Shown piece after piece: positions 9,936-20,348 of a stretch of DNA of 64,000 bases. The notes under the pieces were generated by a model. It saw only the letters and a list, made by a program, of their open reading frames with translations. It searched no databases and was not told the DNA's origin. Origin of the DNA: Meandrina meandrites. Lineage: Eukaryota > Cnidaria > Anthozoa > Scleractinia > Meandrinidae. The DNA is taken from NCBI GenBank assembly GCA_963693305.1, contig OY855903.1:32765598-32829597 (forward strand), in the 5' to 3' direction. Every line of letters begins with the position of its first letter. Within the stretch, counting starts at the first letter, position 1. A program made the position numbers and the translations under genes.

Positions 9936-12040
9936 CAAGGTCAAAGACAGACCTCACGCTAAGTAACCCAGATAAGAAGATGTGGTGATATTCGGCCGGG
10001 ATGGGAGCTGAAAACAGGAGCGGTAAGCGGGAATTTCAAGAAAGAGCCGGAGCGGGATTTTGAGAATCTTTACGGAAAGTTTTTTCGTAACTACATAAAA
10101 TGTAATTAACAAAATTTGACTGGAACAAATTGCTTGATCTGTGTAGCGGTGTAGGGTTTCAAGTACGGAATAGGTTAATAGTGTAGTGTGTCAAATTTAT
10201 ATAGTTGCGGTTACACATCGTTCTTTTAACATGGTAAAAGGGCTCTTTACCTCGGGAAACTCACAAATAGAGAGGACGTTTTTTTGGTAAATATCATAAA
10301 TAATATGTGCTCTGTCATTTTGTTTTTCCGCGTGCTTTGTAATTTTGTTTTCCCGGGTGTTTTGTCATTTTCATGGCCTGTTCGCCATTTTTATTTCCCG
10401 CTTATGAAAAAAAAAAGACTAAAAATTATCTCGGCAAAATGTTCCCCCAAGGTAAATTTATGGCGGTGTGAAAAAGAACAAAAGAATCGCCCATGAAAGT
10501 TAACGAGGCAAATAGGTAGGTTTTCCAAGTACCCCAAGATAAAATGACCAATCGTGAGGCAAACCTCAAAGATAAGCAAATAAAATAAACAGAGAAATTT
10601 GAAATTAAATATGATGGCGTGAGGTTTAGATTTCCTGAGGTCAACTTTGCGTGTTCAAGGCAGCAAAAACGTGGTCTTTCTTAGAATCATGGCTTGAGGG
10701 CTTGCTGATTTGTAAGTAAATGCTATTTTTTTTTTGGAAATTTGGCGTTTAAATACAACACTAGTCAAGGAAGATCTTTAGTGCGTTTTCTTATATGTAT
10801 TTCGATTTCATCTCAAGGTTTAGAAAAATCCAACAAAGAGATTTATATAAACGGAGTCTTCGCCTTCTATTTCTTCGCTGTCTGAAATACTGACATAACA
10901 AAACAGTAGAGGACCGTCGAAAGAGTATAAATAATAAAAGCGAGATGATGCTAAGCAAGCACCCTCGAATTACCCATTTTCGCATTTCGCGCCGAAAACA
11001 GTATGAAAAATTGACCTTGGTAAAGTGTTAAGTGTGTGACCGCAAACGCCTCGGTAACGTATTCCCGCGGTGAGTTTACCTTGGTGTTATTTACCTTGGG
11101 AATGCTATTTGCCTGGGTATGTGCAGTGTAAAACGTTCGTTACAAACATATCGGCATTTCTATTTTCAGCGTTTTCATCACAAGAAACACGTATGAAATA
11201 CTCTATTTTCTGATATTGTTCTTTGATCGTTAAAAACGGGCAATAAATAACAAAAGAAATGGAAAACAGCGCAAAACGTCGGCACAAGGAGGTGAAGTGG
11301 GGGACGAGTGATTCGAGTAACGCTCAATTCCTCTTGCGTTCAGTTTGCGTCGGAAATAGAGAGGACGGACGTTTTTTTGGTAAAAATCATAAATAATATG
11401 TGTTCTGTCATTTTGTTTTCCCGCCTATTCGCCATTTTTATTTCCCGCGTATGGAAAAAGAAGACGAAATATAATCCCAGCAAAATGTTCCTCCGTCTCT
11501 GCTTTCCCTATCCCCGGATATGGTAAATTTTCTAAGAACACCTATTTTTTTAGTGGCGCGAAAGTCTTTAATGAACTCCCTGTAAACATTGCAAGCGTAA
11601 ATAACATACAAGCTTTTTGCGGCCTAGCAAAACATTTACTTTTATAATAACTATTTAGTAAAGTATATTTTAATCTCTTTTTCACTGACACGAGACAGCC
11701 CAAAGGGCCTTTGATCTTGACATATAACTGAACGTGTTCGACTGAAGCTGCAAGAGTTTCTTTTACTACATTGAAAACGTATAAAATTTACCGTTTAGTG
11801 AACAAAATCGTACGTTGCCAGCGATGGTTAGAAAAATTATCGAGCATACCTTATGTGAAATCTCAAATCGACGAGAGCTTTCGAGCCTTTCGATAGATTT
11901 CACCGCACAACATCGAATTCATGGAACTCATCGAACACATCGAACCACATCAAACCCATCGAACACATCGAACAACATCGAACACATCGAACGCATCAAA
12001 ACGATCGAGCCGAATTTAATACGCGGCTCATCCCGCGTAA
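9936..12040. repeat. repeat-rich non-coding stretch with a direct duplication
   Basis: About 10270-10480 and 11350-11500 are diverged direct copies (AGAGAGGACG, CATAAATAATATGTG, CTGTCATTTTG, CCATTTTTATTTCCCGC in the same order). 11908-12005 is a short tandem array of ATCGAACAC-like 9-mers. No coding evidence. Confidence 0.6.
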
Positions 12041-12138
12041 TTAAGACTTTCCAGTTTATTTTTCTGTCATTTACATGTAGTAGACTAGACTATCTTATTG
12101 TATTGTAACTTTATCATTTTGATACTCGGATATTATTA

Positions 12139-13420
12139 GAGGGTGTCAATGGGGTATAGCTCTAGTCAGTAAACAGCTAAAAAAAGCCAATTAGTCAGTA
12201 AACTGTTAAAAAAAGTGGCTTTAGTCAGTAAACAGCAAAAAAGGAGATTAAACAGTAAATTTGTATGATTATATGACTTTTAGAAGCTGTAGATGGTACT
12301 TTTTTTGCAAAGTAAGCCATTATTGAAATAAAATCAGCTTCTGTTCAATGTATTGGCACAAGTAGTACTCCTATGATCTCTTGTGGGCTCCTATGAGCGA
12401 TTTTCAAGAATGTTATCACCATTTACAGCCAAAAAAGCACACTGAACAGTAATTTCTGTAATGTTTGCCACAATTACCCATTCTTGTCTTAGAAGTCCAG
12501 TCTAACCACTGCTCTAATTTGCCTCTCATGTCGAGTGGTCAGTGTGTTGGGCACAACCCCAGGGGGGGGGGGGGGTACTCGAAGTATACATGACGGGGGG
12601 GTCCGACGGAGCTTCCTCTAGCAAACCCAAAAAAATACACAAGCCTGAAATTTTAGACCCAAAAAAATACCAGGCATCAAAATTTCCAACCCAAAAAAAT
12701 ACCAGACTTAAATACCTCAATAATGATTTATTCAATTAAGCAGAACTTTCTAATGCATGATTTTCATCAATAAGCTTATGAAATTAGTGTTTCCGTTAAT
12801 GTCTCTTCATCCTCCCTTCTGCTCCACATTTACAGACAACGAAAGCCGAAAAGATAAGTTCGCTCGGAGATACGACCCAAAAAAATACACGTATTTTTTT
12901 AAGACCTAAAAAAATACGTGACAGATCTCTTGACCCAAAAAAATACCGAGCGTGTAAATTTTCAACCCAAAAAAGTATGTCGGACCCCCCCCGTCATGTA
13001 TACTTTGAGTACCCCCCCTGGGGGCACAACATACATTCCAACATCCTCATCCTCTTCAGCCTCATTACCAGATAATGACAGGTCGGAACTGGTAACTAAA
13101 ACCGCAGGCAGAGTGCAGGCGCGGAGGATGTCACGAAATTTAAAGAAAGTCATGCAATCTCCAACATGACACGTAACAGACAGAAAATGGCGGTCTACAA
13201 AGACTACAAAGGGTCTCCAGAAGAGTTAGACGAGGTCAAAGTAAATTGAAATTTACATTTTGTTTCTCAAAAATCGCCAACCTTTGGCCGTTAAATACCG
13301 CATACGCTAAAAAGTCGATCTCCTTTTATACGTTAGACAGTTCATATTTAGTTATTTATACAGTTACGGTAGCCAAAAAACGTCATTATACGCTAAACAG
13401 TTAACCCCATTGACACCCTC
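12139..13420. mobile_element. TIR element B (GAGGGTGTCAATGGGGT ends)
   Basis: A perfect 17-bp inverted repeat GAGGGTGTCAATGGGGT bounds the element. Subterminal phrases follow on the left (TTAGTCAGTAAACAG, four to five times) and related TAAACAGTT/TAGACAGTT phrases on the right. TTATTA borders both sides (12133-12138; 13421-13426). Comparison with the intact host copy at 6274 suggests the true duplication could instead be a shorter ATTAT. A second element sits inside (12558-13022). No coding capacity. Confidence 0.8.
12558..13022. mobile_element. 465-bp MITE C, 8-bp TSD, ACCCAAAAAAATAC array
   Basis: Ends are CCCAGGGG(G-run)GTACTC and the matching GAGTACCCCCCCTGGG, extended by TATACATGACGGGGGG on both sides. 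An exact 8-bp direct repeat GGCACAAC (12550-12557; 13023-13030) flanks it, fitting a hAT-like element. The interior holds seven same-strand copies of ACCCAAAAAAATAC or close variants (near 12627, 12656, 12690, 12877, 12905, 12933 and 12965). Confidence 0.85.
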
Positions 13421-13594
13421 TTATTAAGATTATGTTATATTTTTCTACTAGGTGTAATCTTTAAGTCGTTCCCGTTTATTTCGTTTATTCGCTTGTTGTA
13501 TTCGCTGAGTAGTTTGAGCTTTGAATAAAATTGCTTAAGAACGTCCTTGAATCCTACTCGTTCCTGCTCGCCTGTCCGCCGCCGCCTGTTACAT

Positions 13595-14515
13595 GTACAA
13601 CTGTAAAAATGGTAATTGGGGATAATAAAATTATTTGCAAATCATCAGTGGTGCCGTGAGATAGCGCAAAACCGCTTGCAAAACTACTGAATTCCTTCCA
13701 CAAAATTAATACTCACATTGCTTTTTATGCTTTCCATCACTATAACTAATAATAAAAATACTTGTTTCTGATTTTCTGAAGTACTGCCGGTAGCAAAATT
13801 ATCTTTGCATATGAACAACGCGACGGTAAGTCTGATGCGTATCAGATGTCACCATGTCCACGTGCTTTTCAACTCAATTCGCTTCAAAAGCGTAAAATTC
13901 CAAACGTAAACTGGACAAATGAAAGAAACTTGAAAGAAGTTTTGTTTTTGATTAATTCTCATTTCAAGATGTAGCTACTAATGTATTCAAAAGCTTCAAA
14001 ATTCTGCACATTTTTGAAGCCGTGAGATCCTGCATTATTCATGCTAAAGCGTAAGTTTAATTTTCGCCCGACAGCGTTTTGCAGTCAATTTTTCACTCAG
14101 TGGCTTCACTGATCCTTCTAAAACTTCACTTAAGTTCGAAGCAATCTATATACATTACCAGTTTCCTTTCTGAAGTCTTGAGAAGCTGCATTAAGTCGTA
14201 ATCAAGTCCGTGAATTATATTCTTTGAAATATTCCATTAAAGTTCGAAGCATTATTGTACATTACCATTTTCCTTTATTAAGTCTTGAGAAACTGCAGTG
14301 AATTTTAGTCAAAAACACATTGATACAAATACATTTCTCACCGGTGACGCGCCATAATCTTCTTGTACATTTGGTTACTGAGAAAGATTGCGTGACGAGC
14401 TAATAATACTTCTTTTAACAAAGACGACAAACAATAGACTTGTAACAATAGAAAATGAATAGCAGAGATCTTTGAAAAATACCTACCTGTAGTTTTCAAA
14501 AGGTTAGACAGGCTA
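13595..14515. repeat. repeat D copy 1
   Basis: From ACAACTGTAAAAATGG to GTTAGACAGGCTA the sequence matches 19994-22708 in the same orientation. Copy 2 lacks about 200 bp (about 13948-14149 here) at the point where it carries a large insertion. No ORF. Confidence 0.8.
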
Positions 14516-14760
14516 TAGCCCTACCACTTTTTGTTTGGGTTGATTTTTTAGGGCTTCAGACGACATGGATAACGTATGACGACTCTATGAATTTTACCAC
14601 TTGAAAGTAACAAAACGCGTCTACTTTTGCATATGCGCTTCACGAAGTAAAAGGCTCGGCAAAGTTGCGCGGACGAACCGCAATAAAAACTTTGGCAACT
14701 TCAAAAAGTAGCGACCTTTGGCAGTTTTATTTAACATATTTACTGTATTGGATAGTATAC

Positions 14761-15707
14761 TCGGGGGTGGAAGCGGCTGTAAAATTGGTAGGAATGATGA
14801 ATCTTCCTGTATAAAACCTGGGAATCATGAATTATGAGAAATGGCAAAACGAATCATGAATAAGAAATGAATGCTTTCCGCGATATTGGAGGCGTAAGAA
14901 TATAGAATGTTAAGAACTAAACTTCTTAACAAATATATCACAGAAATGGCGGGAAATAGCATTTCTGAGCATCTAATTTTCAAAATTTTCTGGTGGAACA
15001 TGCCCCCAAAACCCCCTACAAAAAATAACACTGAAAGTATGAATGCACCCTTGGCTTCCATATCTTCATCCCTTACCAACTTGATTGTGATTAGCTATGT
15101 TACACACAGTTAATATTTTAGAAATAATTTGACAACAGAAATCAGAAAAAAAATTTACATCGGTTTCCGGCATAATTCCCCGCTAGTAAGTTCCCCATTT
15201 GGAAAAGAAGACTTCGCTGGCAGGGAACGGGTACGAACACCAGAGAATGCGCAACCACCGTGTAAACGGAAAACAACAGGAACTGGTCAGAAGTTATTTT
15301 GAAAACTGTATGAAAACAATGAAAAATGAATCATGAACATCGAATGAAATTTATAAATGAATTAATTTGTGTTTAAATATAAATATTTTTGTAACTAGAT
15401 TCGTGACTTATGTTACTAGATTTCGTGACTTATCTCCTTTTTAGTTCGTTTATTGACTGTTATTTAATTTGTGTTTACTTGTATTCATATTTCGCTTAAT
15501 GTCATTAGTTTGTAAGTTAAGGCCGTTTTTCTTTGTAAAAATATCACCTTTTTTGTATATATATATATATATATATATTTTTTTTCTTTTCTACTCATGT
15601 AACTATGTCTTGTGTTTAATTAAGTCTTTAAAATACAAAAAAAAAAAGGTAAAAAGAGGCAGGAATAATGAATATCCAGAGTCCAATGATTCAGCTTCCA
15701 CCCCCGA
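14761..15707. mobile_element. TIR element with GAATCATGAAT phrases
   Basis: Perfect 14-bp inverted repeat TCGGGGGTGGAAGC at both ends. The flanks GTATAC and ACATAC agree at four of six bases, a possible aged 6-bp duplication. Inside are many GAATCATGAAT-like phrases clustered near both ends. A (TA) dinucleotide run lies at about 15556-15580. No convincing gene. Confidence 0.7.
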
Positions 15708-15773
15708 ACATACCAAGTGAGGACGGCTATGTTATGTTTATTGGGGTTGTGAAGATGATGGCACACAAATTTT

Positions 15774-16840
15774 CAGGGCTCGAAAAGTCCGCTAGCCCGA
15801 CTTCCGGGGCTAGCGAAAATTTTCATTTGGCTAGTGAATGAAGTACTTTCCTAGCCCTGAGTGGGCTAGCAAGCCATTTAAAAGCCCGGTTGTTGATTTG
15901 ACTGGCAAGATCTGCATTGAAATATTAAAAAAATATGTTTCTTATGAAATTAATTACAGGAAAAGTCAGTAGAAATGTTATCTATTTCCACCTATGCCAC
16001 GAAAGGCGTTCCATGTGGACGGGAGAAGTCTGGGAACCACTTTGGTCCTCGGGTCACTTGGACATGTACAAACACAGGCAGCCCAAGCTCTCTAAAATTT
16101 TAGCAGTGGAAACCGAAATAACGATAACTCGCCGAAATCGCGTTAGAACGACCTGAGAAGCTGGCAAACAACAAAGAATGAAACACAAAATCAGGGTAAC
16201 TCAATTTTATTCACAAAATATACGATTTTTTTTACTTTTAAAGCAAAACCGTTGCGTTCCCATACAAACCCTTACAAATCCCAAGAGTCACGCCCGAAGG
16301 TAATCTGACAGAGAGCTTGGGCTGCCTGTGGTACAAAGAGGCTCGTTATGAATGCATTTTACTTTGTTTCTTTCAATGAGCCTCTTGAACTATGGCTTCA
16401 CGCAAAAAAGAAAGGAGATGGTGTTGCTGAAGATCAGCGTAAGCAGAGTGCCGATGGGCCAGCTGCTGCAGATGAAATTCAGATCTATGATACGCAGCGA
16501 AAACGTTTGTTTCTTCCACAGTGGAAAACAAAATGGCCATGGGGGAATATGAAAAGGAAAAGGGTGTAATGTTTTTTCCAAACTTGTCGTAAATATCCAT
16601 CTTTAGCGGACAAATCCAGTCTTTTATTTAGTGCTAAATCCGCATTGATCCATAAAAGATTGAAGAGTCACCAGCGTTCGCGGGAGGACGAAGATTGTGG
16701 AATGCGAATACAACACGAATCGAAAGAAAGGGCAACAACTGAACTGAAAGAGGGCTAGAGCTCTCAGGCTCCAGGCTAGTAAAGTAGCAATACCAGCTAG
16801 CCCATGGCTATTAAGACTTCAGAAAAATTTTCGAGCCCTG
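15774..16840. mobile_element. hAT-like non-autonomous element
   Basis: CAGGGCTCGAAAA at the left end is mirrored at the right end, a common hAT terminus. Both ends carry several CTAGCCC/GGGCTAG subterminal motifs. The 8-bp flanks CAAATTTT and CAAATGCA agree only in part. An internal inverted pair (CAGGCAGCCCAAGCTCTC at 16075; GAGAGCTTGGGCTGCCTG at 16312) is present. Internal ORFs are short and unrecognised. Confidence 0.7.
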
Positions 16841-17014
16841 CAAATGCATGATAAATGGCGGAACAGTGGCCCTTAAATACTTGTTTGTCTTGGCCAACTT
16901 TTTAGCCCGACCACTTTAAAATGGTCTCCGCGGTCCCTGAAATGTGGGTCAGAGAGTGCCAAGGATCCTCACTAATTTTTCTATTTCACTTGAAAGAAGC
17001 AAAATAGTTGAAAA

Positions 17015-17902
17015 AAGGGCTGATCACAGGTCACGAAAATACCATTTACCACCCTCTTAGTTCAATTTGGTGTTTTCCTATATTTGTTAGTAGCTAGTAT
17101 ATGTAATCATGAAAATAAAACAGAGCAATTATTTCTACCCGAGAGCAAAATTTAACCACAAGATAGTCATGTGCTCTGTCACCCATTTATGTTAGATTTA
17201 TTCAATTGTATCGAAATTGTACTTTGGACGCGAAAATTGAACCACAAGATAGTCATGTGCTCTGTCACCCATTTATGTTAGATTTATTTTATACAGGATT
17301 ACACATTGCCATTTTATCACTTGCATAAGCCATTGTAATCGCAGGCAGCGTGATTTAGCAAAAATTTGTACTTTGGACGAGAAACATTATTTTTTTTGTT
17401 CTACAAAATGAAAAATTTTATCACGACAAGAACCCTCACGTCTCAAAAACTTTACTTTGCTTTTGGTTGCCAGCTTTTAGCTAAGCTTATAAACTGCTTG
17501 ACTGCAAGTATTTTGGTGTTTTATACATGGATTCATTGGCCATTATTCAAATTTAATGGACTCGCCGGCAAGCAACGTGTAAAAAAAATTAAAAGTATTT
17601 CATGCATTTACAAAAAAACATAGCAAATACTCACAAGGAAGGATGAGTTTAGCTGTGTTCAGCTTCTCCACAGTTTCTTTGCATTGCTTGCTGACGTTCG
17701 GGAATATTGAAATATTTGGAAGCTTCAGAGATGGAAAGCCAAACGTTCGTGCGATCTGGCCCAAGTTGTTGGAAAGTAATTCAGAAGATGCAGTTGATGT
17801 TGGAATTGAACAAAACAACAAGAAAACTGCAAAGATTGCAAGCGTTGTCCACCGAACGTCGGCCATTTTCGACAGCAGAAGAGCTTACTGAAAAGTCACG
17901 AG
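17015..17902 (-). repeat. segmental duplicate of the NRF-6 gene 5' end
   Basis: This stretch matches 43731-44612 in the same orientation, including the first exon, the start of intron 1 and the 5' flank. It has an extra internal duplication of about 85 bp (about 17156-17205 repeated at 17241-17290). Confidence 0.85.
17631..17866 (-). pseudogene. orphan copy of NRF-6-like exon 1
   Basis: ATG at 17866 opens MADVRWTTLAIFAVFLLFCS, an intact signal peptide. The frame continues through QCKETVEKL to LPC and ends at the same GTATTT donor as exon 1 of the main gene. It differs from that exon by several substitutions and a few residue indels but has no stop. I see no further NRF-6 exons between here and base 1. 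It is either a detached duplicate or the first exon of a gene with an intron longer than 17 kb. Confidence 0.75.
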
Positions 17903-17974
17903 ACCGGTGTGTTTATCGGACCACGGTCCTGAACTCTTGTTCGATAGGACAATTTTCACATCGCATGATATATG

Positions 17975-18174
17975 AGGGTCTCCCAGGGGGGGTCCTTGTT
18001 CCCTTCCAATATTGCCCTATGTTCCCATGTTCCCACACATTTTCGTAATGTTTTCAGAATGTTTTCGTACTGTAATTTTTCGAACTTTTGTTCCCTGTTC
18101 CCAAAAATTGGCTAATGTTCCCTTCGATATTTTGCCAATGTTCCCTTGTTCCCCAAAACCCCTGGGAGACCCTC
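17975..18174. mobile_element. 200-bp MITE with GTTCCC phrases
   Basis: Inverted ends GAGGGTCTCCCAGGGG, with ATATAT on both sides (17969-17974; 18175-18180). The interior repeats TGTTCCC about nine times on one strand. The flanking ATATAT is low-complexity, so it is weak as a duplication. Confidence 0.75.
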
Positions 18175-18504
18175 ATATATAGGCACGTGGTCTGTGGAAA
18201 TTCAGTCTTAAGGTCAAATCACTGTCGAAAACGTCAGGAAGCGATATCCCACTGCACGTATCGATATTTCGTGTAGTATCACCCGGGATATAACTCAGCC
18301 AGTCGGTGCCATGTCAAACAGCGCGACTACGATGGTGCATGCGGCACGCGCAGCAACATCAGCTCAATCCCAATAATTTCGCGCGGCGTGATTTTGAGAA
18401 CGACTCAAAAAGAACGACATTCTCGTCTAACACTTACGAACAGTTTGATTACAAGTTTATTGCCTATTACGTTGATTTCGATTTAAAGAAAAAAATTGTT
18501 TTAC

Positions 18505-18647
18505 TTGTCCACTTATTATTTTCATCATCTACAAGCTCTTCTGCCAAAGTAGTTGCTGTCATGCTAGCGAGTGCACTCCTAATCTCCACGTCACTCTTGG
18601 CCGCTCTTGAAGAGTTAAAGAGAGTTATGGCTTCAGCGCGGTGCCTA
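18505..18647 (-). CDS. candidate isolated exon, function unknown
   Basis: On the minus strand an open 143-nt segment is framed by ATCATCAG and a GTAAAA donor. It encodes RHRAEAITLFNSSRAAKSDV and onward to LAEELVDDENNK, which looks like ordinary soluble protein. No neighbouring exons were found and the family is not recognised. The plus-strand ORF over the same bases (18306-18797) is less protein-like. Confidence 0.25.
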
Positions 18648-18840
18648 CTGATGATAATCATTATAATTTTAAACACAACCGCTTGTGTTGCAGTTACTGA
18701 AATGGTACGATTTCTGTCTGTTTATAGTCACATCGAAGATAATCATATAAGCCATTTCCTATCAACACCCACAGTACACCCGGGAGCACATGAGTAACAC
18801 TCGTTGACTTTGTTTTGTCTTGTTTGAACATTGACAATCA

Positions 18841-19127
18841 GTATGAAGTTGCATCTTTTAATCCCAAATTGTGATCTTCTGTAAGCCAGATAAATAAAGT
18901 TGACTTATCTTTTTTCTTTTGCGAGGTATTTTGCGATTTTATGGGTTTTTTGGTCGTTAATTCCTCCGGCTAGCCGTCACCGACCCCAAACAAAAGTACG
19001 AGGAATTAACGACCAAAAAAACCCATACAATCGCAAAATACCTCGCAAAAGAAAAAAGATAAGTCAACTTTATTTATCTGGCTTACAGAAGGTCACAATT
19101 TGGGATTAAAAGATGCAAAATGCAGTA
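18841..19127. repeat. long hairpin, arms about 115 bp
   Basis: TGCATCTTTTAATCCCAAAT at the left is mirrored at the right, and the match runs inward through GACTTATCTTTTTTCTTTTG and TTGGTCGTTAATTCCT. The loop is about 40 bases. No target duplication is evident. Confidence 0.8.
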
Positions 19128-19281
19128 TTTTATGGAGCATTTCTCGCGATCAGTTGGATCAAGCCGAGGTCAGTCGTCAGTCGTGAATGTATGAGATCAA
19201 ATAGCGCGTACCGTGACGCTTACGTCACACGGTCTCAAACACAGAGCCTCGTCTGCCTGTGATATAATTGTACCCTTGGTA

Positions 19282-19560
19282 GAGGTGAAAGGGGGGGGGG
19301 GGGGGAGGGGGAGGGTTTAATAGATCATGTTTCACGTAAAATAAAGCAGCCTTTTCACAATTCACGAAAAATATAACAGCATTTCACGCTTCACAGAAAA
19401 TAAAAGAGAATATTTTGGAAAATCATGGTTCGTGGCGACTATGGAAATCACAATTCACGAGAAAAAAAATAGCCATTTCACATTTCACGGGAAATAATCA
19501 GAGATCTCTTCGAGATTCGACTATTTTGCATGGAGTAGGGTAAATGATAATATTGAAAGC
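19282..19560 (+). repeat. family G copy (G-run, TTCAC phrases)
   Basis: Begins like 5319 and 43518 with an 18-base common flank ATAATTGTACCCTTGGTA, then a G-run. It continues with about six TTCACG(A/G)AAAATAAAAC-like phrases, losing similarity near 19540. Confidence 0.7.
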
Positions 19561-19993
19561 GATTTGCGATGCATTAATCCATTGGCTCCCAGCCCGGAAG
19601 GCTTTTATTAACGTGCACCCCACCCCCAAAAATGCCCGACTCTTTTACGCCATTTTACACAAACGTGCGAGTGGAAAAAAAAAACATATGCCCGCGTACT
19701 AAATTCAGACAAATAATTCGTTTCTGATGTAAACTTTTATTACAACTAGACACGCTGAAGGGCCAATTTGTGATTTAAAATGCTTATCAACCTTGATTAA
19801 TTGATCCCAAACCAAACTTTAAGACGGTGAAAAAAAAATCTTCACCTCCGCACATCATTTAGCCTCCTTCGCAGAACGTCTGCGAAGGAAGCTACGCATC
19901 ATTTTAACAACTTGCAAAAACACGAACTCTTTATATGAAATATAACACTATATAGCTCAAAACACCCTGGTGATAGGTTTTCATTCTGTACAG
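19561..19993. other. no feature seen
   Basis: AT-rich sequence with a short inverted pair GCCTCCTTCGCAGACG / CGTCTGCGAAGGAAGC at about 19862-19893. No coding or transposon ends. Confidence 0.5.
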
Positions 19994-20348
19994 TACAACT
20001 GTAAAAACGGTTATTGGGGATAATAAAATTTTTTGCAAATCATGGTGCCGTAAGATAGCGCAAAACCGCTTGCAAAACTACTGAATTCCTTCCACAAAAT
20101 TAATACTCACATTGCTTTTTATGCTTTCCATCACTATAACTAATAATAAAAATACTTGTTTCTGATTTTCTGAAGTACATGTACTGCCGGTAGCAAAATT
20201 ATCTTTACATATGAACAACGCGACGGTAAGTCTGATGCGTATCAGTTGTCACCATGTGCTTTTCAACTCAATTCGCTTCAAAAGCATAAAATTCCAAACG
20301 TAAACTGGACAAATGAAAGAAACTTGAAAGAAGTTTTGTTTTTGATTA

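Larger units (their letters stand above)
12041..13593 (+). repeat. family A copy 2, split by nested insertions
   Basis: Starts TTAAGACTTTCCAGTTTATT like copy 1 at 6171, is interrupted at 12139-13420, and resumes to the same CCGCCGCCGCCTGTTACA terminus. The copy at 6171-6455 shows the uninterrupted sequence. Confidence 0.8.

Noticed and set aside
18306..18797. 163-codon plus-strand ORF
   Set aside because: Composition is not protein-like, there is no family match or splice context, and the opposite strand gives a more plausible exon.
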